From Mauremys mutica (lineage: Eukaryota > Chordata > Testudines > Geoemydidae): a stretch of 64,000 bases of DNA. Position numbers and translations under genes: made by a program. A model generated the notes under the pieces. It had not been told where the DNA came from. It saw only the letters and a list, made by a program, of their open reading frames with translations, and searched no databases. The stretch lies in NCBI RefSeq assembly GCF_020497125.1, contig NC_059075.1, positions 67,909,321 to 67,973,320 on the forward strand, given 5' to 3'. Below, in pieces: positions 22,520 through 31,507 of this stretch. Position 1 is the first letter of the stretch, and every line of letters starts with the position of its first letter.

Positions 22520-24148
22520 GAACAGGGGAGTTTGAGTGGGAGTTTGTAAGGGGAGTTTAGAGGAGGTGCTGTGTGGGGTTCTGTGTTTCTGTTTTGTGTG
22601 TATATTTTTTCTCTCTCCTTGTCAGGAGCTTAGGCAGGAAGGTGAGGACAGCTACAGAGGCAGCCATAGTAGTGATCCAAGGAATGGAAGAGACAATGAA
22701 GATGACTGACTGTGGACGCTGTGGCACATACTTTATCCTGGAGTGGGTCCTGAAAAGTCCTTCATGTGTATGACGTGTGGCCTGATGGAGCTGATGGAAG
22801 AGAAGATCCAAGGTTTGGAGACGCAGGTAGAAACTATGGTTGAGTTTCAAAGGGGAGTCAAGCAGATGATGAAGGGAAGGCAAGAGGAGTGGAAGGGAAA
22901 ACTCAAGACTTGCAGATGCAAGCTGTGCTGGAGAATTGTGAGGGTAGACTGGTGGGTGAGGAAAGTGGCTAGTGGAAGCATGTGACTACAAGAACCAGGC
23001 AGAGGAAAAGACTGACTAGTGAAGGAGAAATAGAACTAAGGAACTGGTTTGCTGAGTTGGAAAAGGAAAGGGAGAGGCAGGAGTGATGGAAGGTGGGAGG
23101 GCAAGGAAGAAGAGAACAGCAGCTAGTCTTACAAGAAGAGGGAAAGAGTCAATGGAGATCATCAGAGTTTGGAGCCCCAGGAGGACAGAGGATGAATTGC
23201 AGAAGATTGCAAGTGAGAACAAAAGACAAGAGGAATTGGAGCCAGAAAGAACAGAAGGTGCAAGGCTGGAGAATCGCACCAACACCAGGAAGAGGCAGGT
23301 CTGCATGATTAGGGACTCCCTATTAAGAACGACAGACAAGCCTGTCACAAGAGCAGATTCAGAGAACAGAAGGGTTCTGTGCTGTCTGCTGGGAACTAAG
23401 ATATGGGATGTGGAAGCTGGAAAGAATCCACTGATTGTCCTTCATGTGGGAACAAATAATACAGCTAGATTCCCACTGGAATGCATCAAGGAAGACTATG
23501 CCAGGCTGGGGAAGACAGATAAAGAAATGGAGGCTCAAGTGATCTTCAGTGGGATTCTACCTGCCCCTAGAGGAGAAGGGGAGACAAGATTATGATGATC
23601 AACAGATGGCTCAGGCATTGGTGCTATAAGGAGGGCTTTGGGATGTTCGACAACTGGGAGGCATTCACAGAGGACTGTTCTCATGAGATGGACTCCACTT
23701 GAGTAGGGAGGGAAATAGACTTCTGGGACGGAGATTGCCACAACTGATTTAAAAAGTTTTAAACTAGGAATTTGGGGGAGATGCTTGTGTAATCTCCATA
23801 CCTGATTCTAACACTGAGCAGGAGGAAAATCAAGTAAGAGGAAACAGCAGTAGAGAAAGGAACAACAGAGGGTAGGAGAATGGACATCAAGAGGAAAGAC
23901 AAGGCTAATACCAGTGACATTAACAGTCAGGTAGGCGATACCGGAAGAATAATGATTGTACCTAATTGAGTGAGAAATCTGGGCAAAGCCGAACAGAAAC
24001 AACTAAGATGTCTAATACGCCAATATAAGGAACCTGGGTAACAAAATGGAGGAACTAGAACTACTGGTGCAGAAAGTGAAACAAGATAGTATAGGGATAG
24101 CAGAAACAGTGAAATAGTAGTCATGACTGGAATACAGGTGTCAGGTAG
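22520..24148 (+). mobile_element. CR1 LINE 5' half: 5' UTR, ORF1, start of ORF2
   Basis: After a 5' UTR-like lead, ORF1 starts near 22684. It has a zinc-type Cys cluster (MTDCGRCGTYFILEWV, then CMTCGL after a +1 shift near 22770) and a coiled-coil-like stretch (LMEEKIQGLETQVETMVEF). An SGNH-hydrolase-like domain follows (MIRDSLLR at 23308, LHVGTNNTA near 23440, VIFSGILP near 23545). SGNH block I has Arg for the usual Gly (RDSLLR), and GTNN stands where GTND is usual. ORF2 endonuclease begins near 24020 (NKMEELE and following) and is cut at 24148 by an LTR insertion; it resumes at 31035. Several stops and frameshifts make it dead. Confidence 0.85.
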
Positions 24149-24661
24149 TGTGGGGGAGTCAGGGCCCTGCACCCCCCACTTCCTGCAATTCACCGTGACT
24201 CTCAGCCAGCCAGTAAAACAGAAGGTTTATTAGATGACAGTGTTAGGCCTGAATAAAGATGTAGCACAAAACCAGTTGTGCCAACCTGACTAAAATCAGG
24301 CTAGCAGAGGTTTCTGGGAAAACCCAGAGTGAAATACTGACAGGCAGAATTGTCTCACAAAGCCCTGGGAAAGAGCAAGATAAGTGAGGGGGCTGATGCC
24401 AGCTGTGTTGTGTTAAGACACAGTGTTTGAAGGACCGATAAGAAACACAAGCATCTCACAGTTCTGACTAACTCCCTGGTTTAGTGTTCGGTGTGTTTTT
24501 AACTCCCTCACATTCCTAACCTTTGGCGCTTGTTGAGATATTAACAATTCAATATTGTAGAGACTAGGCATGCGTATATATTAAAAGATGTCTAATTTCT
24601 AGTTGTTAGACAAAGGGGGTGGATTGCTCTAGTGAATGATCTATGACGTAATAAAACTGTC

Positions 24662-24669
24662 TATATAAG
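24662..24669 (+). promoter_or_regulatory. TATA box of the ERV LTR
   Basis: TATATAAG in U3, about 80 bases before the AATAAA signal and preceded by a TGACGTAA site at 24644. Same in the 3' LTR at 30476-30483. Confidence 0.8.
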
Positions 24670-24743
24670 CTAATACTAAGCTGTAAAGAGGGGGCTGGTT
24701 CTTTTCGGATACGAGCTGTTCTTTACTGATACGTGCACTTATC

Positions 24744-24749
24744 AATAAA
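24744..24749 (+). terminator. LTR poly(A) signal AATAAA
   Basis: ATCAATAAAGAAC lies downstream of the TATA box, with a T/G-rich stretch (TTGCTGGTGTTGCCTGG) after it, as expected for retroviral R/U5. The copy used for 3' processing would be the 3' LTR one at 30558-30563. Confidence 0.8.
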
Positions 24750-24839
24750 GAACTTTTGATCGGACCTTGCTGGTGTTGCCTGGTCTCTCTGCGGTCAGAC
24801 AACGAACTTCGCTGTTGGGGTTCGAGTCCCCGACATCTT

Positions 24840-24859
24840 TGGCGACTCCGCCGGGACTC
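24840..24859 (+). promoter_or_regulatory. Primer-binding site for tRNA-Arg(UCU)
   Basis: TGGCGACTCCGCCGGGACTC follows the 5' LTR after a 4-base gap (TCTT). Its reverse complement ends in GAGTCGCCA and, as I recall it, fits the 3' end of vertebrate tRNA-Arg(UCU) including the T-stem 3' strand. Bases 24846-24854 can pair with 24871-24879 (nine pairs, one G-T), so the site may be partly hidden in the RNA. Confidence 0.8.
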
Positions 24860-25222
24860 TGTCTGACTCTCCGGCGGGGGATCAGACTCTGAGGCAACGC
24901 AGCGCGCATCCTCTGATTTAGAGGAGCCTTGCCTGGTAATCTGATCTCTGCATCGGCGATAAGGCGAGTTCTGTGAACCAGCTGAAGCTCGTAGAAATCC
25001 AGCAACATCCACCTACCCGTTGAGTAGGGTTAAGGTTGCCTGGGTTAGAGTCCCAGTGCAGATTGTCGGGGTTAGAGTCCCTGACAACTTAGGTCTGGGT
25101 TAGAGTCCCAGTCCAGGTCTGGGTTAGAGTCCCAGTCCAGGTTTGCACAGGATCCAAGTAGTCTGGGTTAGAGTCCCAGCCTGGGTTTGAGTCCCAGTCC
25201 AGGTGTTCGAGTCCCCTGGAGA

Positions 25223-25229
25223 GGTAAGT
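25223..25229 (+). promoter_or_regulatory. Consensus splice donor in the ERV leader
   Basis: GAGAG followed by GTAAGTGAG, cut after 25223. It is a perfect match to the vertebrate 5' splice consensus and sits between the eighth and ninth T-arm-like hairpins, the usual place for a retroviral major donor. Confidence 0.75.
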
Positions 25230-25307
25230 GAGCGCTCGACGCGGGAGGTGGGGGTTAGAGTCCCTTTACCTTGACGCGGGGAAGAGGGGTTAGAGTCCCC
25301 TTACAAA

Positions 25308-25370
25308 ATGGAACAATTTGGCAGTAAGTGCCTGGGGGACGCCCCATTGTCTCTAATACTTAAAGATTGA
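25308..25370 (+). pseudogene. Short leader ORF, gag-like start broken by stop
   Basis: A 20-codon frame begins just after the hairpin array and ends TGA. Its C-terminal text (APLSLILKD) resembles the start of a gammaretroviral matrix protein, but it is too short to assign with certainty. Confidence 0.4.
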
Positions 25371-25581
25371 AAGAAGATTTCTGGAACCAGGTAGCTTTTG
25401 GAGCTGTATGTTTAAAGCTGTATGGAGAGCTCTTGTAAAAATCCCCCAGCATATGCCCCAGAGCCACACTGGGAGGAAGACTGTCCGTGGGGACGTCTGT
25501 CTCTCTTGGGCTCACGCCATCTGAATTTATTGACTGTGCAGCAAGATATGATGCATCGTGGTAATAGGAAATAATGGCCTT

Positions 25582-25609
25582 GGTGTGTGTGTGTGTGTGT
25601 GTGTGTGTG
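25582..25609. repeat. (GT)n microsatellite
   Basis: About 14 uninterrupted GT units inside the ERV body, immediately before the matrix-like stub. Confidence 0.9.
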
Positions 25610-25613
25610 GAAA

Positions 25614-25844
25614 ATGGGGGAGGGACAGTCTAAATATTCCACCTCACCCCCTAAGGGTACCCCAGCATGTTACATGTACGTACATTATGGTCTTAAAACC
25701 TGCAGGTATTTAAAGAATTGGAATCTTTACACGCGTGAAAACCTATCTAAACAATGCCCATTAGAAGGTACCTTCAATCTAGATAAGATCATATATCTAA
25801 AAGGAGCTTTTAATCATCAAAGTAAAGCCTCTGACACAGTGTGA
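25614..25844 (+). pseudogene. Matrix-like Gag N-terminal stub with myristoylation signal
   Basis: A 76-codon frame starts MGEGQSKYSTSPPKGTP. Gly2 and Ser6 fit an N-myristoylation signal, as in retroviral matrix. A basic and aromatic stretch (LKTCRYLKNWNLYTRENLSK) follows, then a TGA stop at 25842-25844. A full Gag would be several hundred residues longer; nothing capsid-like (no major homology region) or nucleocapsid-like (no Cys-His knuckle) follows in any frame I read. I infer that it is the residue of a gag gene, or a short peptide kept by a non-autonomous element. Homology is by general pattern only. Confidence 0.5.
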
Positions 25845-26958
25845 GCAATTTGTCTAGGAACGGGTTAATTTGAAATTCAGCTTGCCTTGGTGAAACTGGA
25901 GAAGCCACGGGCTGGAATCTGAACTGAACTCTCTAAAAGAGACACTGCAGGAGATTCCAGGGTGTAAAAAACAGCTCTCCCAAGAGCAGAAGCATGTTGG
26001 AAATTCTGGACAAGCTGTATACAGGATAATCTCCCGTCTGCCTATTCCCCTTCTCTGAACGTTATACAGATGTGGCCAGTTTGGACATGTGTGAGTATTA
26101 AAGTGGCTTAAGGGTTAAAGTATTCATGGTCTTCCTGCGTAATGTGGGAGCGTTCCCAACACTCTTCATTGTTGTTTTATTATTTTTAATTAAGCTTTAA
26201 AATTTGAGTATATGGTGTGTTCCCCCAACGTCCTGCAGTAGATGAATTGGTAACAAATTTGTCACAGTTTGGTGAGCAATTGAGAATAGGGGAGCCCTAT
26301 AGAATTTACACCATCTATCTGTTTTACCTTTGTTATTTTGTGTTTCTTTTGTTTGGTACTGTTAGTGTTATATGTTGAGGATTGCATGATTAAAGGTGAG
26401 CCTACTCTCAGCTGCAGTAAGTCTGAGAACTGGAGAGGGGTTTAGCATTTTTCTCTCCACCCTGGTTGACCGGAAGGGTGGCAGGTGGATCTACCCCCAG
26501 TCGTAGCAGGACTGGGCAATAGAGTAGTTGGAGAAAAGGGACGAGATGTGTACTTGATAACTAGAATTGAGCAATTAAGAGCATGGATCATGAACCAGGC
26601 GGCAACTCAAACCTGCGCCAGGGCAAGTTGCAGGCCTTGAGACAGGATTTCCAGTTAGAAAAAAAAGCCCTGGCTAAGCAAGTACCAGTCCTTCAGGGAC
26701 TTGTTAAAATTTAACCATTTGTGCTCAGCATATGTCGTAACAGCAGTGTGTTTGCTACAAGAGGAAATTGAATAGTTCAACGCCAGTGGGCCATGTGTTT
26801 TGCCCAGGTGGCAAGTCTCACAGGGGAGGACTCGAGTAGTTTTGTGAGTAGAAATGTTTTAGGGAAAGGACCAGAAGGGTGGGGGCTACTTAAAAAGCCC
26901 ACCCTCCTAGCTAACTGGTAGTGCAATACGTTGGTACCCATGGAAAGAAACGGTTCAG

Positions 26959-27002
<44 letters not shown>

Positions 27003-28560
27003 TTCGGGCCCAGGCGGCCCGGCAACAGACAGAGAGCTTGGAGAACAGGTTGGAAACTTTTAGGGTGTAGTGAAAAAAAAACAAGAACGGAGTAAGTAAG
27101 TATACACATAGGGGTTCAAATACTTAGAAGAATATTTGGCATGGTGATCTGAGTTGGTAAGTGGTTGTTGAAAGGACAAGCACGTGATTTAAGGCACAGT
27201 GAAAAGTTAACTCTATAGTTGCTGGAGGGAACAGCAGTTGAATTTTGTAAATGTACTAAAGTAAAAAGTTCTTGGTGTCTTTGAAATGTTTGTAAATAAA
27301 TTCAGGCAAAGAAATTATTAGATTGCAATCATTTGGCTATGAACAATTTTGTTAAATTAGCTGAAGAATGTATACCGTGCTATGTAATTAAAATTGTATT
27401 AGGCTCTAAGAGCACTGTGAGTGATGATGTTTTCTTTCAGTGTTTACAAGCAGGAGTTACAAGTAAAAAGTGAGCCAGCAAGCATCTGTATTAATGCAAA
27501 TTATCTAACTAATAAGATAGGAGCCACTAAAACAGGGGCTGCCTATAAAACACATACAAGACAATATGGGGTAATTCCCTTGTTTTGCCTAAAATCAACA
27601 AGAGTATTTGTATATTTTTAGTAATGATTGCCTGCCCAGAAGAGGTAGACTTCTGTTTTTTGTCTTTCAGAGAATCAGAGACAACTGATGCCGGCTGAAC
27701 AGCATTCAACGTACCATGATTTGCTGGCACAGTAAAAATTGTGTTTTGTGTTCTATGTTCTGTCTTGTGGTGTTGTCTTGTGGCCAAAATTGATGTGTTT
27801 AATATTTTTATGGGATGGTCTGATTTAAAATCAAGCAGCAGTGTTGGATTAAAATGCAGATATTTGTTTTGTTCAATTTAGAATACAAAGTGTTTGGATA
27901 CATCAGCAAAATGTGATATACTAAAGTCTTATACATTTTCTTAAGTAAGAGAAAGATACTACCTTGGCCAAAACTTTTAATTGACAATTGTTATTGAAAT
28001 TTGCATATTAACAGTCTTTGAAAGCAAGGACATGGAAAGTTAACCCACTCCCCATATTGTACATGGGATCCTTCTGGCTACCTCAGACTTCTAGCCAGAG
28101 GGCTGGGGATGGTGGACAGCTATTGGACTACAGTTTGTATTAAATGAACTCATCGAAGTGGGTGTGCTTGTCTTGGTTTGTTGTTCTCAAGTTCTGTAAT
28201 AACATTATTTTAGTGAAATGGTATATGTGGCATATATTAGATAAGACTAATGTACTGTAAAACAGCAATGTGTATGTGTTCATTGTTAACAAACGGTACA
28301 TAAGTAAAAAGTAAAAGTTTCTTTTGTAGGTTACAAAAAAAAAAAAAAAAAAAAAAAAAACAGCCGAGGAGGGAAAAGGAAAGGACAAGTTGACTGAGAA
28401 AAAAATAGTTAACATGCTTGGTTTAAAGATGAGACGTCAAGGACACTCCTCACAGCTAAGACTTGGCTAACCCTCAAAAGGAACAAGGGGGGGACTTAAA
28501 TTTGCCCATGCAGCTATAAAATTTGTAAAATCTGCAAAGACACTAATGCAATGTGTTAGG
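25845..28560 (+). other. Non-coding ERV body with two poly(A) tracts
   Basis: In 2.7 kb where protease, reverse transcriptase and RNase H should be, no frame longer than about 110 codons and no catalytic motif was seen. Two pure A runs lie at 26959-27000 (42) and 28335-28360 (26). Pyrimidine tracts with splice acceptors end at 27440 and 27670. The source of this filler is unknown. Confidence 0.7.
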
Positions 28561-28576
28561 TTTTTTTTTCTCACAG
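28561..28576 (+). promoter_or_regulatory. Strong splice acceptor upstream of the env stub
   Basis: TTTTTTTTTCTCACAG, with the exon starting at 28577. It lies just before the integrase C-terminal block and 233 bases before the Env leader-peptide ATG, as for the env subgenomic mRNA of gammaretroviruses. Weaker alternatives end at 27440 (TTTTCTTTCAG) and 27670 (TTGTCTTTCAG). Confidence 0.65.
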
Positions 28577-28622
28577 GTAAAGAAGAAACAACCCAAAGAT
28601 CCTAGCAGCCTGCCCCTCCTTG

Positions 28623-28775
28623 GAACCAGGAGACTGGGTCTACATACAGATCCATCAACGAAAGACTGCCTTGGCTCCATGCTGGAAAGGCCCGTATTGA
28701 GTCCTGCTGTCTACCAACACTGCTGTGAAGTGCCAAAGACTAACTGCTTGGACCCAGGATTCTCACTGCAAAAAA
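28623..28775 (+). pseudogene. Integrase C-terminal GPY/F block with a stop
   Basis: A frame reading EPGDWVYIQIH..., then PCWKGPY (GPY codons 28689-28697), is the C-terminal GPY/F module of gammaretroviral-type integrases. This module binds DNA or chromatin next to the catalytic core. A TGA stop follows GPY at 28698-28700. The text beyond it (VLLSTNTAVKC...) continues in frame, so this is a single nonsense break in the block. No integrase core or zinc-binding domain was seen upstream. Confidence 0.78.
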
Positions 28776-28808
28776 AGACCCCTCCACATCAGAAGAATTT
28801 TCCTATTG

Positions 28809-28886
28809 ATGATTCGCCTATTCTTTCTTCTAGTTCTACTGTGCTTCTGGACAGCAGGGAAGAAGGACAAGGTAACGTACTGGTAA
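28809..28886 (+). pseudogene. Env leader-peptide stub
   Basis: A 25-codon frame begins MIRLFFLLVLLCFW, a typical signal peptide with a basic n-region and hydrophobic core. It stops at TAA 28884-28886. It follows the integrase end and splice acceptor exactly where env should begin. Beyond the stop, scattered pieces to about 30030 may be env remnants, in several frames, but no fusion peptide or transmembrane segment could be placed with confidence. Confidence 0.6.
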
Positions 28887-30037
28887 CCTTTCCCTTGTCC
28901 ACTGACAGACCAACTGTGCCTTTAGACTTTTATAGAAAAAGCACAGCTATTACAGGGTGATATGTGCTGGAAACCTCTCCCCTGTAGGATGCTAAACCAC
29001 AATTGTTTTGGGAAAGAAGAAGAAACACTCACTCCACTGACATTGCCAAAGTCCAGGAATTCCTGACTAAAAAGAACATTAAGAACTGACCCTGGTGAAG
29101 AAACAAACAATTACACACTGGCAGGAAGAAATTTGTGGGACTTATATTTGGAACTGTGGTATTAATTGGATTTTGGGGTTTATTCTACAGGCTGCGCCCT
29201 GTGTTTTGGATAAATCCTTCAGCATGTATTGCCTCCCTCATTGCATTTTGAATAACATTGTCCTTATCCAGTTTTCAGATCGCTTTTACATACCCAGATT
29301 GCTCACAAGGGGCTGCCATTAGATTAGCACAACAGAGGGCCTGGGTTATTTCCTCTGGAAAGAAAGAGGATTGACCAAATCCCTGTGGTCTAGGGGCCAA
29401 TGGTACACAGCCATTTGGAATATTCTTAAAGGCCAAGAAAATCATGAGAAATTGGGCCAACTAGAAAAGGCCACTAGACTTATTTTTGATGCTCAGCTAT
29501 CTTAAGTACAAGCTGGAGTTGGTGAGTTACATGTCATTTCCACCCTTAGTTCTGTGACCCAGAAGTTACTGACAGAGATGGTACTAAATATCACTGAGGC
29601 TGGAAAGGCATTGCAGTGGGATCTAATATGTTTAAATTGATCCTGACCACTGGACTAGGCCCACTGCCCTTACAGACACGTCAGGAGTACCATCTGATCT
29701 GTGGTCATGCAAACATACTTGGACACTTTCTGGATGAAAGTGTGGATATTCATAGTGCTACTTCCAAGCATATGGACCAGTTAGGGTGGGTGTAGCTTTC
29801 ACATACCGAATCCTGCTGGGTCCATGGGGAAGATGCATGTGGGACTGAATTGTTTACCGAGACATCTGGGACATTAGACCCCTTGGTATACCTACCTGAT
29901 TTATAGTCAGTGCCCCAGACCAATGAACTGTTACCTCTGAAGGCGATTTGTAGCTTCGTCTGCAACTGAAGAAACCGTAACCCGGTTGTGCCCTGCCAAG
30001 CAGTACTTTGTTGTCCCAAGAGTCCCGTTGGTCCTCT
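28887..30037 (+). pseudogene. Possible frame-broken env remnant
   Basis: Short conceptual stretches near 29480-29640 (for example a heptad-like leucine-rich piece, VISTLSSVTQKLLTEMV) and near 29800-29900 read like retroviral envelope ectodomain but change frame and contain stops. It cannot yield a full Env. The assignment is weak. Confidence 0.35.
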
Positions 30038-30054
30038 AGGGACAAAGGGGGGAT
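30038..30054 (+). promoter_or_regulatory. Polypurine tract of the ERV
   Basis: AGGGACAAAGGGGGGA followed by T, directly before the 3' LTR start at 30055. It is an intact plus-strand primer site; the terminal AT would supply the bases trimmed at integration. Confidence 0.88.
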
Positions 30055-30649
30055 TGTTAGGCCTGAATAAAGATGTAGCACAAAACCAGTTGTGCCAACC
30101 TGACTAAAATCAGGCTAGCAGAGGTTTCTGGGAAAACCCAGAGTGAAATACTGACAGGCAGAATTGTCTCACAAAGCCCTGGGAAAGAGCAAGATAAGTG
30201 AGGGGGCTGATGCCAGCTGTGTTGTGTTAAGACACAGTGTTTGAAGGACCGATAAGAAACACAAGCATCTCACAGTTCTGACTAACTCCCTGGTTTAGTG
30301 TTCGGTGTGTTTTTAACTCCCTCACATTCCTAACCTTTGGCGCTTGTTGAGATATTAACAATTCAATATTGTAGAGACTAGGCATGCGTATATATTAAAA
30401 GGTGTCTAATTTCTAGTTGTTAGACAAAGGGGGTGGATTGCTCTAGTGAATGATCTATGACGTAATAAAACTGTCTATATAAGCTAATACTAAGCTGTAA
30501 AGAGGGGGCTGGTTCTTTTCGGATACGAGCTGTTCTTTACTGATACGTGCACTTATCAATAAAGAACTTTTGATCGGACCTTGCTGGTGTTGCCTGGTCT
30601 CTCTGCGGTCAGACAACGAACTTCGCTGTTGGGGTTCGAGTCCCCGACA
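30055..30649 (+). repeat. 3' LTR of the ERV
   Basis: 595 bp, identical to the 5' LTR except G at 30402 (A at 24588). It ends CCCCGACA, followed by TSD ACAG. Confidence 0.95.
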
Positions 30650-31034
30650 ACAGGAACACGGTCTAAAACAGAGCTTGTAGGTACAGACACCAGGACTCTT
30701 CAGTCAGGTCCACCTTGGGGGGCAGGGGGGGTAGGGAACCCAGACCCCGCTTCTGGGCCTCCCTCCATTTCCCCAGCCAGCTCCAAACTGAAACCCCCTC
30801 CAGCAGTCTCACCCAGCCACACGCACCAGCCCCTCCTCCAGCCTTTGTCCAGTTTCCCGGGCAGAAGGTGTCACCTGGCCCCAAACTCCTCCTGGGCTCA
30901 GGTTATGTGCTCAAGTATCATCCCTCAAACGAAGTTACTCCCTTATATCCCAACACCATCTAGTATTGTTGCAGACAGTAGCTAGTAAAACTCCCATGCA
31001 ACACTACCAGGGTAATACTCCCTACTCCGTCACA

Positions 31035-31270
31035 ACAGATATTGAAGGGTATGTGCTGTTCAGGAAAGACAGAAATAAAAGATAAAGGTGGTGGAGTAGC
31101 ACTGTATGATAACAATGAAGTAGACTGCAAAGAAATTAAAAGTGATGGAATGGATAAAACAGAATTATCTGGGTCAAAATCATTTTGCGGAAGACAGGTA
31201 AGAGTCTCCACTGGGATAGTGCTTGGGATCTGCCACAGACAGCCTTTTATTCTACTGCCCATGTTTTGGA
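31035..31270 (+). mobile_element. CR1 ORF2 endonuclease continuation
   Basis: Text such as DKGGGVALY (31084-31110) and LGICHRQPF (31226-31252) is the continuation of the CR1 endonuclease interrupted at 24148, in broken frames. CR1 is not recognisable after about 31270. Confidence 0.75.
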
Positions 31271-31499
31271 AGGTGTGAGAGGTTACCCTTGCCAGGTTCA
31301 TCAACATTCTAGGGACTCCCCGTTCCAGCATTACAGGGAACTTCTCTGCCAGGTGCAGCAACATTCTGGGGTTCAGTATTGCAGGGTAGGTCTGCCAGCT
31401 ATGTCACCTTTTTCAGGACTGAGTCCTCTCTACACTGTCAGAACTCCACAGACTCTTAAACAGATAACAGATTTAAAAGGCAGGCTGGGGGGGAAAGGG
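31271..31499. other. Unassigned stretch
   Basis: Nothing recognised. Confidence 0.3.
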
Positions 31500-31507
31500 G
31501 GTTCAGG

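Larger units (their letters stand above)
24241..24835 (+). repeat. 5' LTR of the ERV
   Basis: TGTTAGGCCT...CCCCGACA, 595 bp. U3 holds TGACGTAA (24644-24651, CRE/ATF-like) and TATATAAG (24662-24669). AATAAA at 24744-24749 marks R/U5. U5 ends in a seven-pair hairpin with loop TTCGAGT (24814-24834). R probably starts about 25-30 bases after the TATA box. Confidence 0.95.
24814..25302 (+). other. Array of ten tRNA T-arm-like hairpins (U5 and leader)
   Basis: Hairpins with a 7-base loop are at 24814-24834 (U5), 25040-25056, 25063-25087, 25095-25111, 25119-25135, 25163-25179, 25181-25197, 25198-25220, 25247-25270 and 25284-25302. The most frequent form is CTGGG-TTAGAGT-CCCAG: 5 pairs plus a 7-base loop, the exact geometry of a tRNA T-arm, with the G53-C61 closing pair and A58 kept. 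Loops are TTCGAGT (twice), TTAGAGT (seven times) and TTTGAGT (once). Two have mismatched or bulged stems. Every unit contains GAGTCCC, the reverse complement of primer-binding-site bases 24853-24859. Function unknown. Confidence 0.88.
24241..30649 (+). mobile_element. Recent non-autonomous endogenous retrovirus (gammaretrovirus-like)
   Basis: Two 595-bp LTRs (24241-24835, 30055-30649) flank a 5.2-kb body, and the provirus lies between copies of ACAG (24237-24240, 30650-30653). The LTRs differ only at 24588 (A) versus 30402 (G). Cis signals are intact: TATA box, AATAAA, primer-binding site, splice donor, acceptors, polypurine tract. Coding content is nearly gone: a matrix-like stub (25614-25844), an integrase GPY/F block with a stop (28623-28775), an Env leader-peptide stub (28809-28886) and frame-broken possible env. 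I see no protease, reverse transcriptase or RNase H. The 4-bp TSD and GPY/F module fit class I (gamma/epsilon-like) elements. It is antisense to GALNT16. Confidence 0.92.
24149..31034 (+). mobile_element. LTR split by a later retrovirus
   Basis: Begins TGTGGGGGAGTCAGG (24149) and ends CTCCGTCACA (31034). Its halves, 24149-24240 and 30654-31034, join cleanly (GATGACAGGAACACGG) when the ERV and one copy of ACAG are removed, giving about 473 bp. I recognise the wording as a dispersed turtle LTR. No matching TSD was found in the CR1 flanks. Confidence 0.72.

Noticed and set aside
21922..22560. 212-codon plus frame
   Set aside because: Same MITE family; composition artefact.
25040..25302. CRISPR-like repeat array
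   Set aside because: Vertebrate retroviral leader; units are 17-base hairpins with irregular spacing and no unique spacers of constant length.
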